Below, in pieces: positions 10,663 to 22,030 of a stretch of DNA of 64,000 nucleotides (the first letter of the stretch is position 1; the number at the start of each line of letters is the position of its first letter). The position numbers and the translations under genes are program-made. The stretch comes from Avena insularis (taxonomy: Eukaryota > Streptophyta > Magnoliopsida > Poales > Poaceae). The stretch is from NCBI GenBank assembly GCA_023614405.1, contig CM042697.1:160804149-160868148 (forward strand), read 5' to 3'. Under the pieces are notes generated by a model. It saw only the letters and a list, made by a program, of their open reading frames with translations, made no database searches and was not told the origin of the DNA.

Positions 10663-11930
10663 TTCCTTTTAGGCATCCATGTACCACTTATGAAATCTTC
10701 GCATTTTTGTTGGTAGATTCTCTACCTCCTCAGGTTTGATGAGAGAATTCCGGTGCCAACATTTGTATGCTACATCGCCCCCGGGGAAGTACTCTAATTA
10801 GGATAAGTACTAAGCAATAGTCATACCTTGAGCAACGGCCGCTTCTCCATACAGTGCAACTACCTCCAGATCATACTGCTCTTCGACCGCACATTTGCTC
10901 GACCCCACATTAGTATCGGAAATCACCTTGAGTGGGGGCATGATTGTTTTTTGTTCTCCGATCTAGGGAACTGATTTCCCGCTTGCACTACTACTCTTTG
11001 ACCGCACATTTGCCGCATGTGACTTGAGAATAGAGCGCTCATAGTCTAATGATAGCCTTGGCTCGGGTTGATGAAGGGTCTTCAATATTTTTTTGCACTC
11101 TGTCTCTACCTTCTTCGGTGTTGGGGAACTCTGGCTGTTTCGGCCACATCAGTTTAGCAAAAAATTCTATCGTTTGGGCCTTTGCGATCACCTTAGTCTC
11201 CTCTAGAGTATAGTCGTAAGGTCTTTTGGGAGGAACCTTTGGTACTTTTGGGAGGGGCTCCATTAGATGTTTCGGTGATCGGTTACCACTCCCTATAGTA
11301 GCGGTGGTACTCTTTCGCTTTTGTCCCTAAGCAATAGTGGGCTGAGATGGCTGACATGGCGGCAAAGACGGCTGTGCTGGAGACGGCTGACGCGGTGGCA
11401 CCGACAGCTGCACTGGAGATGTCTGACATGGTGGCGGCAGCAAAGATGTAGTGCTCTAAGAAGTCGATGGCCTTGGCGTCCAATTTTGGAGGACAATGTA
11501 TTCCTTTCTCCATAGAATGGTGACGTTTTTGTCTTCTCCCAGTTCAGTCACATCCCCTTCACCTGCAGGGTAGTCAAGCTTCAGCTGGTGAAATCCGTGT
11601 ATAACTTCATCCATCCCGACAACTGCGTAGCCCTATGGAACTGGACGACAATGGTAAGTTGGTTCAGGTCCAATTGGTAAGGCATAGCCGACTGCCACCT
11701 TCATGGTTATGTTCACAACTTTCACATGTAGCTCACAATGTGTCATATCCGTGATATCATCCACTGGGCCATCGCCAACGCATCATCATCATCATCATCA
11801 CCCGGGACCTCCATGGAAGCCACGCTGATTTTTCGATTATTAGATAGTCCGGTAGCATCGAATGCAAGTTCTACCATGTGCCGCTGAGATGGGCCGCTAG
11901 TACCTTCCTAGCTAAGTGTGTGATTCCTTC
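10663..11930 (-). pseudogene. CACTA transposon ORF fragment (non-transposase ORF C-terminal part)
   Basis: Broken minus-strand frames. From N to C: VELAFDATG (near 11880), an Asp run from a CAT repeat, VDDITDMTHCELHVKVV (near 11730), MKVAVGYALPIGPEPTYHC, then DEVIHGFHQLKLDYP, and VTILWRKE (about 11510). These resemble the C-terminal domain found in grass CACTA ORFs (the 'ILWHK..IVL' region). Then comes a Pro/Gln/Ser-rich linker, PPKRPYDYTLEET (near 11215), and LPTKMRRFHKWYMDA ending near 10665. Family recognition is from memory of grass CACTA proteins, not a search. Stops (e.g. in the HCRPVP-GYAVV stretch) and frameshifts break it. It is not the DDE transposase. Confidence 0.75.
11780..11801. 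repeat. CAT trinucleotide microsatellite
   Basis: Run of CAT units in the CACTA coding fragment; on the minus strand it encodes an Asp run. Length variation would be expected. Confidence 0.8.
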
Positions 11931-12578
11931 GATCCAGATTACGCGTAGTATAGCTCTTTTTCCCTAGTAGACCTAGGTTTATCGAATCCTCAGGAAGCAG
12001 AAAGCAAAGTGAGATTACTTAAACGAACCTTCGAGAGTTTTAGAATTCCTTTTGTGTTTTCACCGAACCAAGAGTTTGCGATATTTTTGTTGTTGTTGTT
12101 GACGATGGAGAGAGAGAGAGGACCTAGGGTCTCGGTTTTCACCAGTAGCTGTGCAAAATATCCGATGGGAATAATAGAAAATAATAAAATATGCATGTAA
12201 TTGTTAGAGCAAGATAATTATATGTGGGCAGTGCATCCATAATTGTTATCTCCTCCACAACCGCTTATAGCAATAACCTACTAGTCTCATCCATAGAAGA
12301 AATAAAACTAATGATATGCATAGCGATGTCACCGTTAATCCCAAGTAAATTCCTCACATACAGCAGTAGTACCCCTTCTGTCACTGGGGTTCCCATCCTG
12401 CAGATCAGTCATTACTCACACTCCCTTTACCTGGATCAATCCTCGGGGTCTTGGGTACCTGACAAGTCCTTAGATTGAGGCAAGAGAGGGTACTACAATC
12501 ATCATGTCATACAAACTAATACATGATCCCATCTATGATAAATAACATGCACAAAAAGCTACATGGCTAGGACAAAGC

Positions 12579-14824
12579 TGTAACATCCCAATTTCAGCAA
12601 CCCTGATTAAATGTCCAAAAGGCAAAAATCAGGGGGAACAAAAAAATTTCTTTGGGGATTTCTCAAGGGCATTATGGTAATTGTTTTGAGGTGATTCCAA
12701 CCCCTCTTGAACCAGTACAACAAATGCTACCTAATCACCCAAGGAAATGATCTTTGGCACTCCATAACAGTTCTAGGAAATTATTTCCTAAAACGAGAGT
12801 TTTAATAACTTTAAAATCCATTATAAATCCTAGGAAATTGATAAAATGGTGAAACCACTTCTGTTGGCTTCATTTTATCCATACCTACCTGATGGTATCA
12901 TTTTTATACAATGGTATCATACAGATCAAGCCCTTGGTCAAAAACCCCTCTATTAGGTAGTTCCAAAACTAGAAATCCAAAGGGACCCTTTCCCTAATGC
13001 CTCCAAATCTTCTCCCAATCTAATCAAATCAAACCACCAACACCCTACAGATCTATATCTTGTATTTATACTTTACTTGCTATATGTTTTGATGTTTGTA
13101 TGCCTTGCATTGATTGGTGTATTGTTTTTTTGCATGTATGCTCGATAACGATGATAGTTGCGATTGTGTGACGCCGAGAAGAAGGAAGCACCGGGGTTAT
13201 ATTATTATTGATATTATTGGTATTCTGGTATTCTAAGGAAATCAAGGGACAACTCGCTGGTCACAGGCAAGCCACCATTCCTGAACTCCTATATTAACCT
13301 ACTTCTGTTTATAAACTATTTTATATCTCGTTTATAAATTGCATGATCACAGGCATGGTTTGTTTCAAATAAAAGTGCGTGAGTAACTTGGCTCCTCCAA
13401 GTTATGAATGAGTTTCCATTAGGACACCTACCCTTTTACACATATATTTACCCCTTTAGAGTGAGGCAAAGATTATTAGCATCTTCCCTCTTGGAACCCA
13501 CGGATTTCCAAAGATAAAACTATTTTGGGTTCTTACCCTACTACAAAGTTTTCAAAATAAAACCCTTGGAAATAGGCATCATTTCCGAGTGGGAGTTTTA
13601 CTAAAAGAAGATATGAGGTGGATGAAGAGAAAGTCAAGCAAGAGAAAGAGAAGGGATGTTCTAAGACAATGTCCGGAACAATTTTATCAGTGAAACCACA
13701 TTACCCTGGACGTTGGGGCTTAGCTCGTAGTTTGTGGTCTTTAGCCGGGGTTGCTCGTACTCGCTAAAGGGGAGAAATCCCCTGAAATCCGGGTTGCCTG
13801 GGGCAAGGTACCGGTGCAACAATTGGGTATCTCATGGACGGTATGCTTTTAGGTAGTACGGATGGAAGATTGTCTCTATTACTATCTTCCAGACTTCGGT
13901 CTGGAGATAGGGGTCAGTACAGGAGTAAGGACTAGGGTCTTCGTACCCCATACTCGTACCTGAGAGAACAACCCAAAAGGAAAAGCCGCCGTTGCTAGGG
14001 ATGGACAAATGAAAAGTCTAAGTTTGATTATCCGAGCCCCTGTCTACCGTGTGTAGCAGGCCGTGGTTTTATCCCGGCGGATGTATTGATTCTTATGGGT
14101 AAAGTGCACAAACTCTGTAGAGTCTAATCTATTTGAATAGCCGCGTCCACGGTCAAGGACGGTTGGAATGGCAAGTGCTAGGAGGACCCTTCAGTTAAGT
14201 TGTGATGAAATAAAGGACGTGACTTGGTCACGAGGAAAGATAAGAATGAATATTCGTTTTGACCAGAGATGGTCAAAGATGTTTAAAAAGGGTTTTACAA
14301 CAAAACATTTTCTAAACCTTTTTAACAAGGATGTGGAGATGTCCTTATTTTCAAAAAGGAGGCATACTTTCTATAAACTCTTTTTCAACAAAGATATAGA
14401 GATGCCAAAGTTAGGTCTTTTAAAAGCAACTATAGTGTAGAGCTATCTCGCCACAGCCAAATATGCATTATCTTTGTTACCTTGTCTCAATGGTTTGCGA
14501 GTACATTCAAAGTACTCACCGGCATTGTCCCTGGCTATTTATTTGGCCAGATTGCAGATGTTAAGAAGGAATGAAGGTGCTGACATCTATGCGAGCTAGG
14601 CCGTCTTCCCGGTCAGTTTCCTGTAGGTTAAGGCATGTTCTCTGCGTTTGAAGACTTCCGCTACTTATTTTGTATCCGCCATAATGGCCACTTTGTAAGT
14701 TTGTACTCGTTACTATATGGATGTTGTAATGATACTAATCGGTTATGCTCACGACTCACTGATCATGGGAACATGAATTGTATGCATAATGGGTATTCTC
14801 GGACCGTAAATCCGGGGTGCCACA
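12579..14824 (+). repeat. Solo LTR, Tekay type (2246 bp)
   Basis: Starts TGTAACATCCCAATTTC and ends GGGGTGCCACA, flanked by AAAGC (12574-12578) and AAAGT (14825-14829), a 5-bp duplication with one transition. No interior or PBS, so a solo LTR left by LTR-LTR recombination. The shared palindromic block is present (CTCTGTAGAG 14113-14122; GTCC 14145-14148 / GGAC 14157-14160). The 90-residue frame at 14168-14440 is incidental. Confidence 0.8.
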
Positions 14825-15092
14825 AAAGTCCTTAGCCCAAGGAGAATTACTCACACATAGAGATGAAATCGAAAATCATAAACATTATAATAGAGATCAT
14901 AAGGTTGATAGCAGATAGTCTTACAATGTCACCAATTGGAGAAGAGATCTACTATTAGAAGTGGTGGAATATGGCTATTTTGGTGGAGAAGGGTTTAGAG
15001 GTTTAGATCTAGATCTATTCCTCCTGTGTGGTGGCTTCTGGTGGCAGGGAGAGTTGGGGTAAAAAAGAAGCTCTGTTTCCTGTCGCCCGAAG

Positions 15093-15106
15093 CCTATTTA
15101 TATAGG
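15093..15106 (-). promoter_or_regulatory. Putative TATA box of second Athila-type LTR
   Basis: Minus strand CCTATATAAATAGG, then GC-rich sequence and a C/A-rich leader, as expected for a core promoter read toward lower coordinates. A 13-bp inverted repeat lies about 45 bp upstream. Confidence 0.65.
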
Positions 15107-15151
15107 GGTCCCTTCACGAAAGTTGTTCTGTTTGACCTAATGAAGTCGATG

Positions 15152-15192
15152 CCAACTATACGGCCGGAATAAAATTCTTGCCGTATAGTTGG
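15152..15192. repeat. Inverted repeat (13-bp arms, 15-nt loop)
   Basis: CCAACTATACGGC at 15152-15164 and its exact complement GCCGTATAGTTGG at 15180-15192. It lies just upstream (minus strand) of the TATA box at 15093-15106. It could be a regulatory palindrome or a relic of a small insertion. Confidence 0.85.
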
Positions 15193-15438
15193 TCGATAAA
15201 GCTTCAGCATCCACTTCACGGCTCCTGGTTTCTTTGACGCGTTGGAAATATCGTATCTTTGGCATTTATATAGTGATTCCCATCATCATCCGACATTATC
15301 TGCGTAGAGAAAAATAGTAAGAAAGGATTGCATACCCATTTGATCATTAGGCATTAGTGGCAGGTTTTTGAGATATATTTCATCAAATATATGAATAATA
15401 TCTAGTTTAAATGTGGACGTGGATTGCTATATTTCACA

Positions 15439-16898
15439 GCCATCAACCTCCCAAAGCTTAAACTTGATCATCCTTGAGCAAGAAAACCAATATCAAAAGG
15501 GAACTCAACATTTAAACTGAAATAACGAGATGATGATCTTACTCATGATTGGTAGTCTCATGTTTCCTCAAATTCATTAATTTGAAAAACTTCTGCATAG
15601 ATAGAGTAATGGCAAGCATATTATATGGGTTACATGAATCCTTATACCGCAACAAAATTATTGTAAGCATGGACGATTCAAAAGAGTAAACTGTATTCAT
15701 GTCATGTAATTAACTCATAAGCTTGCCTTTGAATAATAAAGTTCATCACGACAAGCATATACACTAAAGTATCTCAATTCTCCCACATCAATAAATTAAG
15801 ACTTTTCAAGAACTACTTTTCTATTCATTGTCCATCAAGAATTTCAGTTCTTATGTAATTGAGAGCATGCCAAAAAAATTCATTAGTTTATCGGGTTGTG
15901 ATGGACACTCGTGGAATCACTAAGTTTTTGTTCCTTTTCATAATGATTACTCATATCAACCAAAGGAGTGATTCCATCATGTTTACAGGTACCCGAGAGT
16001 GCCAAGAATCTTACCCATTATAGCATTGCTGCTACATATGTTTAATCAACTCATAGCCGAAATCTAGGAGTTTCCTCCATGAAGATCGTTCGTAGGCTAG
16101 CAGAGATGTTGGCATCCCATGAAGTTTGACACGCATAAAGCTATATCATTCTTATGATTCACAAGTCAAACTTTGGCATGCTCACAAAAACCGCTAAACA
16201 TTAATTCAATTAAACAATTTTTTTAAAGAGAGCTATCAAGTATTTAATTTGTGAGACTTTTTCTTATTTCAATTGTTTAGAAAATTTTAGGCAAGACTTT
16301 GGTTAACTACAAGAGCTGGCACAAAACATACCCAATTAAATACCCATGCAAACAAAATTTTACTACAATATAGAGACTCACTCCACCGATATAACATCTT
16401 AACATTACTACTAACTAGCATGGGTTTCTCAAACTTCAAAAGTGGGGAGTCATAAGGCATACGTCTCATGTTTGGTTCCACTTCTCTCTTCCCTTTTTAT
16501 TTGTTTCTAGGAAACTCAAAGTCAATCACTATCCTACAAATTCATGAGAACTTTGAGGCGAAAAGAAAAATAAAGAGGGAGCATAAAGATAAATGGATTT
16601 TTTTGTGGTTTTTGAGAAGGTGAATTAAAGAATAGAAAATTGGAGGCAAAGCTTGGCTTGAAAATCTCAAACAAAATAAAATAACTAAAGATGAAGTTTT
16701 GGGGAAACCAACACGAGTGCTTATAAACTCAAATAAAAGCATAACCTTGAAAATAAAGAAAATGAAAGTAAAAATATAAAAAGATAGATAGGAAACCTCC
16801 CCAAGCTTAGGCTTTTTCAAGCCCTTCAAATCATTGTGGTGGGGGGAAAAGTTGTAACTCCAGTCTTCAAATTGAGTTGATAAGTTACTTGTTGTTTC
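15439..16898. other. Non-coding 3' interior of Athila-type element
   Basis: A/T-rich stretch between the ORF1-like pseudogene and the LTR. It contains no frame I can assign. The minus-strand motif CCTAAGCTTGGGGAGG near 16797-16812, just after the ORF, is typical of Athila 3' regions. Confidence 0.5.
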
Positions 16899-18013
16899 TC
16901 AGAGGTTCAGGGCGAGATTATGAAACCCCTCCACAGTTCCTGCAAGTTCTTGGAAATCTTGATATGTAGCAAACCGGCTTGGTGGTTGGTGCTCCTGATG
17001 AGGGACTTCTTGCTCCTCCTCTTGGTCCTCATCCTCTTCCAGAATCTCTTCCACGAGTTGGTGTTGCTCAACCTGCAAGTCATAAAGCACACGTCCTTCC
17101 TCAATAGAGAAAAGACCATTAGGCAAAGGAGCGGGGTAGAGACGCCCATCTCCTTCAATATGCAGATAATAAACACCACCTCTCCTAGTGAGCATTCCAC
17201 AAGCCATCAAAGTAGAGAAACCAACACGTAGCTCACCTAGTACTGGTTGTAACTCACCTAGGTCGATGCCTAGGACATTGGAGAGCATGGTTATGATGCC
17301 TCCATAAGTGATTGGTCCTTGGCTTTGGGAGGATTGGTACTCTAAGTAGCACACAAGAATTGCGCCCAAGTGAAGTGACAAGTTATCATAGTTGAAATCA
17401 GCTTTTGCAAGGACTAAGATGTCCTCCTCATTGAGTCTTGTAAACTCATTACACGCCTGTAAGGTGTTAGCAATAACATAGAACAAATAGCGAATAGCAG
17501 GATGTTGAATAATTTTCCCTTTGCTGACTCTAGAAGTAAATCTCATTCTATTATAGCGGAGTTCAAGGGAAGGTTCTATGCTGGTAAAAGATGCGCGCAG
17601 AGCATTAGAATCATTGTTGGGTAAACCAAAACAATTACACCATTCATCAAGTGATAATGAATAATTATTGTTCATGAGTCGGAAATAAATTCTATCCTCC
17701 CCATGCCATGCTTTAACGGTGCTTTTCAAAGAACTAAGAAATTCAATGGTTAACCGGTGATATGTTGGTGCATCATGAAATACAAAGTTTTGCAGGACAA
17801 CTCTATTAAAAAGTAAATTAAAGTCATCAAAAATACTGAGTTGGTTCAATGTGACGGGGCAAGCCCACTTGGTTGCCTTGACTTCTCGGTTTTGATCCTA
17901 TTGAAACGATCACGTTGGGACTCGTCCTTGAATCGAATCCCCATGCGTTCCTGAGCTGCAACCTGAGAAGAACTAGCGGCAGCAAGAGCACATGTCTGGC
18001 TCCTTGTGTTCAT
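16899..18013 (-). pseudogene. Athila ORF1-like protein, frameshifted
   Basis: Starts MNTRSQTCALAAASSSQVA at 18013, shifts frame near 17860, then a 316-residue frame (17849-16899). Landmarks include the arginine-rich RFKDESQRDRFNRIK, LTIEFLSSLKSTV, RIYFRLMNNNYSLSLDEWCN, and a C-terminal acidic/Gln-rich tail (about residues 255-300). The pattern 'FRL....Y.LS..E.....G.P' is the one I associate with the plant Athila ORF1 family. No protease, RT or integrase motif is present. In non-autonomous Athila derivatives this is often the only ORF. Its molecular role is unknown. Confidence 0.65.
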
Positions 18014-18017
18014 CTTC

Positions 18018-18511
18018 TGTAACATCCCAAAAATATTGATCAAGGTTATCAAATTCCAGTCACCAAAATTAGGGTTAACAAAAACTTCTATTAATTAAAA
18101 ATCATATGAATGCATGTGTGTATGTGATGATTGTATGAATGCATTAATGGACTTGTGTGATTATTGTGAATAGCACGGAATGGTTTAAAGATGAAAACAA
18201 CATCATCTAAATCATTTCCAAGCAGAAAAAATCAAGAGAAATTCAAAAACAAACAAAACAAGCAAATGCTCATTTTTACCAATCTTGCTCACTAGGCACT
18301 TTGAGTGTTTCCAGTCCAAGATTTCAAACAGAAACAATTACAATTCTTTTCACCCCTTGAAAGACCAAGTGAAAGTGAACCCAAGCCCACCTTTCAAACC
18401 CACAGAAACATGTGGCAACTTGATTCAAATGACAATTCAAAATTAAATCTATATCGAATGTGAAGATCACCATTTCTCAAAAACTAACGAAACCAGTGCA
18501 CCTTGACCAAT
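18018..18511 (+). repeat. Truncated LTR, diverged relative of family M
   Basis: Starts TGTAACATCCCAAAAATATT like the M-family LTRs and follows them loosely (ACCAAAATTAGGGTTAACAA; CATCATCTAAATCATTTCC) before ending at about 18511, where B-element interior begins (TAACTGGGAAAAATC). Only the first roughly 0.5 kb of the LTR remains. A possible target site is TCTTC (18013-18017); the partner is lost. It separates the Athila-type ORF from element B. Confidence 0.65.
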
Positions 18512-18886
18512 CCAAGTAACTGGGAAAAATCTGAAAAAACAGGGTTTGGTGCGAAACTTCCTGTACTATATGCACAAAAATTGGCTAAAATTCCTGACGT
18601 GTTTAAGTCGGTCAGAAAAATTCGTGAAACCTGCTGTACCGTTTTAACAGATTTTGTGTATTGCTTATATGTTGCTCTAGTATTGTCCCCAACATATTCA
18701 AACTATTTTGTGGTTATATACTACTAAGTTTATACCCCTGTAAGGTTGTTATGCAAGTGGTTGCTTGTGTGTTGATTGCTTATGATGGTTTGCTTGTATG
18801 TATCACTGATTGCTTCATATAGTTATGGGTAGTACTACTTTCTCTAGTCCCTTTTATCTATAACTTATCTATGCTATCCCAAATAG

Positions 18887-19860
18887 ATGCCGCCTCGCCA
18901 TCAACCCACTGAGATGGAGCAGCTGATAGCAGCTTAGACACAGCTAGCATAGATGATGACTCAATTCATGGCTGCCCAGAACAACAACAACAACAACGGG
19001 AATAGCCAGCCCCAGGAGGATGCTCTCACCAGGTTTCTGAAACTTAGGCCAGCTAAGTTCTCTACTACACCTGAACCTATGATTGCTCTTGACTGGTTGC
19101 ACTCGGTGAACAATGACTTAGTGACTGTTGGATGCACTGATGCTGAGAAGGTGAGATTTGCTGCTCACCTACTGGAGGGACCAGCTGCTTCTTGGTGGGA
19201 TACTTTCCAAATCACCCACCCACTGTACACTGTTACTTGGGCCATGTTTGAAGATGGATTCAAGACCAACCATGTCTCTTCAAGGGTTCTGAGTCTAAAG
19301 AGGAAGGAGTTCCGCAATTTGCATCAGACCAACCGCACTGTGGCAGAATACATAGAGTAGTTCAATAATCTGTCACGTTATGCTTTAAAGGATGTGGACA
19401 CAGACTCCAAGAGGAGAGAGATATTTCTGGATGGTCTCAGTGATGAGCTCTTGGTGCAATTGTGAGTGGTTTATTGCCCAAAATTTTAGGAGCTAATGGG
19501 TAAGGCTAGAATTCTTGAAGGGAAGCACACGCAAGTGGAACAACGCAAGAGCAAGCACAACGGCCATCACAACTCAGGATCATATCATAAACGTACCTTC
19601 CATGATGGCAATGACAATTCTGATGACCACAACAACGGAGGTAATGGCCACAACAAAGGTAGAAATGGCCATCAACATAATGGAAATAAAGATCTCAGTA
19701 ATGTGGAATGCTACAAGTGCAGGAAGTTGGGACACTATGCCTATAGTTGTCCAGAAGATGGAACCAAGTCAAACTCAACCGAGAAGGCAACTGTGTATCA
19801 CATGAACATGAAGAGAGGACTCAATAAACCGTGCCTTGTGACTGCTAAGCTTCTAGCTAA
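18887..19860 (+). pseudogene. gag: gag of element B, copy 1
   Basis: Begins MPPRHQPTEMEQLIAA and carries the gag domain (LRPAKFSTTPEP, TVGCTDAEKVRFAAHLLEG, ASWWDTFQITHP). An Asn/Gly/His-rich basic region follows, and a complete CCHC zinc knuckle CYKCRKLGHYAYSC near 19708-19750. In-frame stops at 18935, 18950, 19358, about 19461 and 19487. Three of them (18935, 18950, 19487) are TAG where copy 2 has CAG. The gag is otherwise collinear with copy 2, so decay is mostly by point mutation. Confidence 0.9.
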
Positions 19861-20153
19861 TTTATGCATCACACATGTACCTTTTCAATACTGGTGCATC
19901 GCATTCGTTCATATAAGGCATTCATGGATGAGATTAGACACATATGGAGTTACTTAGAAGATCTGTTAAAGTGAACTCATTGGAGAAGAGATTGATAGCT
20001 AGTAAATATGCTACAATTAAGTCTTACATGTTTGGAGATGCCAAGTTCAGTTCTCTTAAGGGGGTTAGCTTGATTAAAGTACCCATGGAAATAGAAGCCA
20101 CATGGATACTAGAAATAGAATCTTCGAGAACACCATTAGAACCTATTTGCTAG
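19861..20153 (+). pseudogene. Protease scrap fused to 3' end remnant of pol
   Basis: After the knuckle, one frame reads FNTGASHSFI near 19886-19915, the active-site region of a retropepsin with Asp replaced by Asn. About 30 nt later the sequence jumps to a short frame (19944-20153, 69 residues, MELLRRSVKVNSLEKRLIAS). It contains MFGDAKFSSLKGV and EATW.LE, the latter like the tail of a chromodomain. The same frame is open in copy 2 (42576-42785), but the high DNA identity of the copies makes that weak evidence for a protein. Everything between (RT, RNase H, integrase) is absent in both copies. Confidence 0.7.
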
Positions 20154-20183
20154 CCATCTCGAATCTCGAGGACGAGATTCATC

Positions 20184-20198
20184 TTAAGGGGGTTAGTC
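20184..20198 (+). promoter_or_regulatory. Polypurine tract of element B, copy 1
   Basis: TTAAGGGGGTTAGTC immediately before the LTR start TGTAACATCC at 20199, the primer site for plus-strand DNA synthesis. The same sequence precedes the LTR at 42831. Confidence 0.75.
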
Positions 20199-20807
20199 TG
20201 TAACATCCTAGATTTTAAAATGGGAAAGATTCATAGGATTCATATGCATTGCATTAAGCATCTTGCAAAAATCACAATTTCAAAACCATTTGTGAAGGAA
20301 CCTATTTGAAAAACCCTTATATGCATCTATTCGATCTTGTTTCAAAAACCTATGTTTGAATATTTTGAATGGAAAGGATTATGTATCCCTAGTAGTTCAT
20401 ATTCATATTATGAATTTTAGAAAAATTTACAAATTAGTTTGAGATCATTTGGAGCTTTGATGCAAAAGATATTAAATAATCAAGGAAATCAAAAAGAATA
20501 AAAGGGAAAAAACTAGACCTACTCTACCCAGCCGGCTGAGCCAGCGCAGCCCAACCAGCCAGCTCCCCTCTCTTCCGCCCACCGTGCGTGTGCAAGCAAC
20601 AGCAGTGGCCCACCTAGCCGAGCCAGCCCAACAAGCAGCCTCCCAACCTAGATCCCTCTAGCCCGTCACTCACAGGTGGGGCCCATCGCTCATCTTCTTC
20701 CCCAGGAAGCTCAACCCGCACGGGACACACCTCTGACCCCGTTCCAAACCCCACGAAATCGGGCCGATTCCAGTCCGATTTTTCTGCCCCGTGCACGCCA
20801 CCCACCC

Positions 20808-20815
20808 TTATAAAT
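20808..20815 (+). promoter_or_regulatory. Putative TATA box, B LTR copy 1
   Basis: TTATAAAT in CCACCCTTATAAATCTCCC. The identical sequence in copy 2 is at 43431-43438. It lies just before the GC-rich leader. Confidence 0.6.
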
Positions 20816-22025
20816 CTCCCGCATCTAGCCATATGTTTTTTCTGTTTCTTTTGCAACCCTAGCGCCGCCACGGAGTTCTCCCGATCTCGCCGCTGACTGC
20901 CGCCACTGCGAGCTTGCGCACAAGGGTTCCGAGCCTCCCCACTCCTTCCTTTACCCTGCTTGAGCTTCCACATGACCTCCCTCCCCTCCTCATGGTTTTT
21001 TCTCTCTCTACAGAAGCCCACATCACCTGATATTCGACGCCGGAGCACCATCGGAGGAGCACCGCTCCAGTCGTCCATCACCGCCGCTAGAGGAAGCGAA
21101 CGACCACGCCTTCCTCACCATAAACATCACCGTGCCGCACCGCCCCTCGTAGTCCACTCCGATTTCCGGGGAACACGTCGGAGCGCCGCCTACATCACCG
21201 TCTGAACCAACCGACGCCGTCTGCCGCCGCTGTCCTCCACATTGCCGGTGAGCACCAAGCCCAACCAGTCCACGCCATCAGATCGAGAACCCGCGGCCCA
21301 GATCGTTCCTTTGACTGTGTGGATGACCATTGACAGTCAGCGCAGCGCTGAGTCAGCTGCCGTGTCAGCGGGAATATGCCAGGGAATATTCTCCCGAGAT
21401 TTCTAGAATAAGAAAATAGACAGAAATTGGTGTAAATTTGTAAAATTCACAGAAAATTGAATATAGCTTAGAAAAATACAAATAAGATATGCTTGGATTC
21501 AGAATAGTGTGTAGAATATTATCATGCAATAAAATTCGTAATTTGAAAAATGCATATTTCCTAGATTATTTAAATCTATTATATGGTAAATAATTCATAG
21601 GAAAATATCCACAACTCCAAAATTGGCAAATTTGGTGTCTATGGATTCAGAAAATTGTAATACGCGTCACTGTAGCATTATTTGAATTTTTTACAGTAAA
21701 AAAAATAATTATCTATGATTAAATCCATTAAATTGGTATTTTGGCTATAACTTTTAATCTGTAAATCATTTCAAGATGAAACTAGTTGCAAATGAAAGCT
21801 ATGAACATTATCTATCCAGTAGAATGGTTCTCATAATTTTATGAAACTATTCTATACTGAAAGTATTCAGAATTCATTAATGCCTATTTATAGCCTATTT
21901 GTTTAATGGAAAATGTTTATAGAAAGCTTCTGGTCTTGTTTCTCTGTTCTAAAATGCATCCATACTTTTTTGTGTTGCTGTACTGTATGATTGATTCCAA
22001 TTATTGTTTTACACAATAGATTGCC

Positions 22026-22030
22026 CGGAG
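22026..22030. repeat. Target-site duplication of element R
   Basis: CGGAG here and again at 35255-35259, directly outside the R LTR ends. The uninterrupted site (one CGGAG) is seen in the other B LTR at 44653-44657. Confidence 0.95.

Larger units (their letters stand above)
10627..11945 (-). mobile_element. CACTA (En/Spm-type) transposon fragment
   Basis: Interior coding fragment with no termini visible. The left boundary is the break in element A gag. The right boundary is approximate (about 11945), where CACTA-like coding gives way to Athila-type LTR sequence. See the pseudogene at 10663-11930 for the evidence. Confidence 0.75.
11950..15438 (-). repeat. 3' LTR of second Athila-type element (interrupted)
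   Basis: Start on the minus strand at TGTGAAATATAGC (15438), directly after the purine-rich AAGCTTTGGGAGG (minus, about 15447-15460), a plausible polypurine tract. TATA at 15093-15106. Without the 12579-14824 insertion it is about 1.2 kb. The low end is uncertain. A stretch near 11965-11995 (tttatcgaatcctcaggaag) resembles the equivalent part of the other Athila LTR at about 3030-3060, which supports the assignment. Confidence 0.5.
11950..18017 (-). mobile_element. Second Athila-type element, 3' half
   Basis: Minus strand, from high to low coordinates: ORF1-like pseudogene (16899-18013), about 1.5 kb non-coding, a purine-rich stretch before 15438, then an LTR with TATA box down to about 11950. 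A solo LTR (12579-14824) is inserted in this LTR. It differs from the Athila-type element at 1-4509: the LTRs start differently. The upstream part is cut by the LTR fragment at 18018. The boundary with CACTA is approximate. Confidence 0.6.
18512..20198 (+). mobile_element. Element B, interior copy 1 (gag-only, non-autonomous)
   Basis: Interior of a Tekay-like derivative containing gag (18887-about 19860), a protease scrap, a short conserved frame (19944-20153) and the polypurine tract before the LTR at 20199. Copy 2 (about 36551-42830) has the same join from protease to the 3' end, so the deletion of RT, RNase H and most of integrase predates both copies. The 5' side is cut at 18512. Confidence 0.85.
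20199..22030 (+). repeat. LTR of element B, copy 1, left part
   Basis: Starts TGTAACATCCTAG and is collinear with the LTR at 42831-45543. It is interrupted at 22030 by element R and continues at 35260. TATA at 20808-20815. The GC-rich leader (about 20520-21370) has the donor-like GCCGGTGAGC at 21248. Frames such as 20614-21081 (minus) are incidental. Confidence 0.88.

Noticed and set aside
14168..14440. 90-residue plus frame in the solo LTR
   Set aside because: Lies within LTR sequence just after the shared palindromic block, A-rich, no domain.
20614..21205. 155-residue minus frame and overlapping plus frame
   Set aside because: Same situation in the leader of LTR B; copy 2 breaks the frame.
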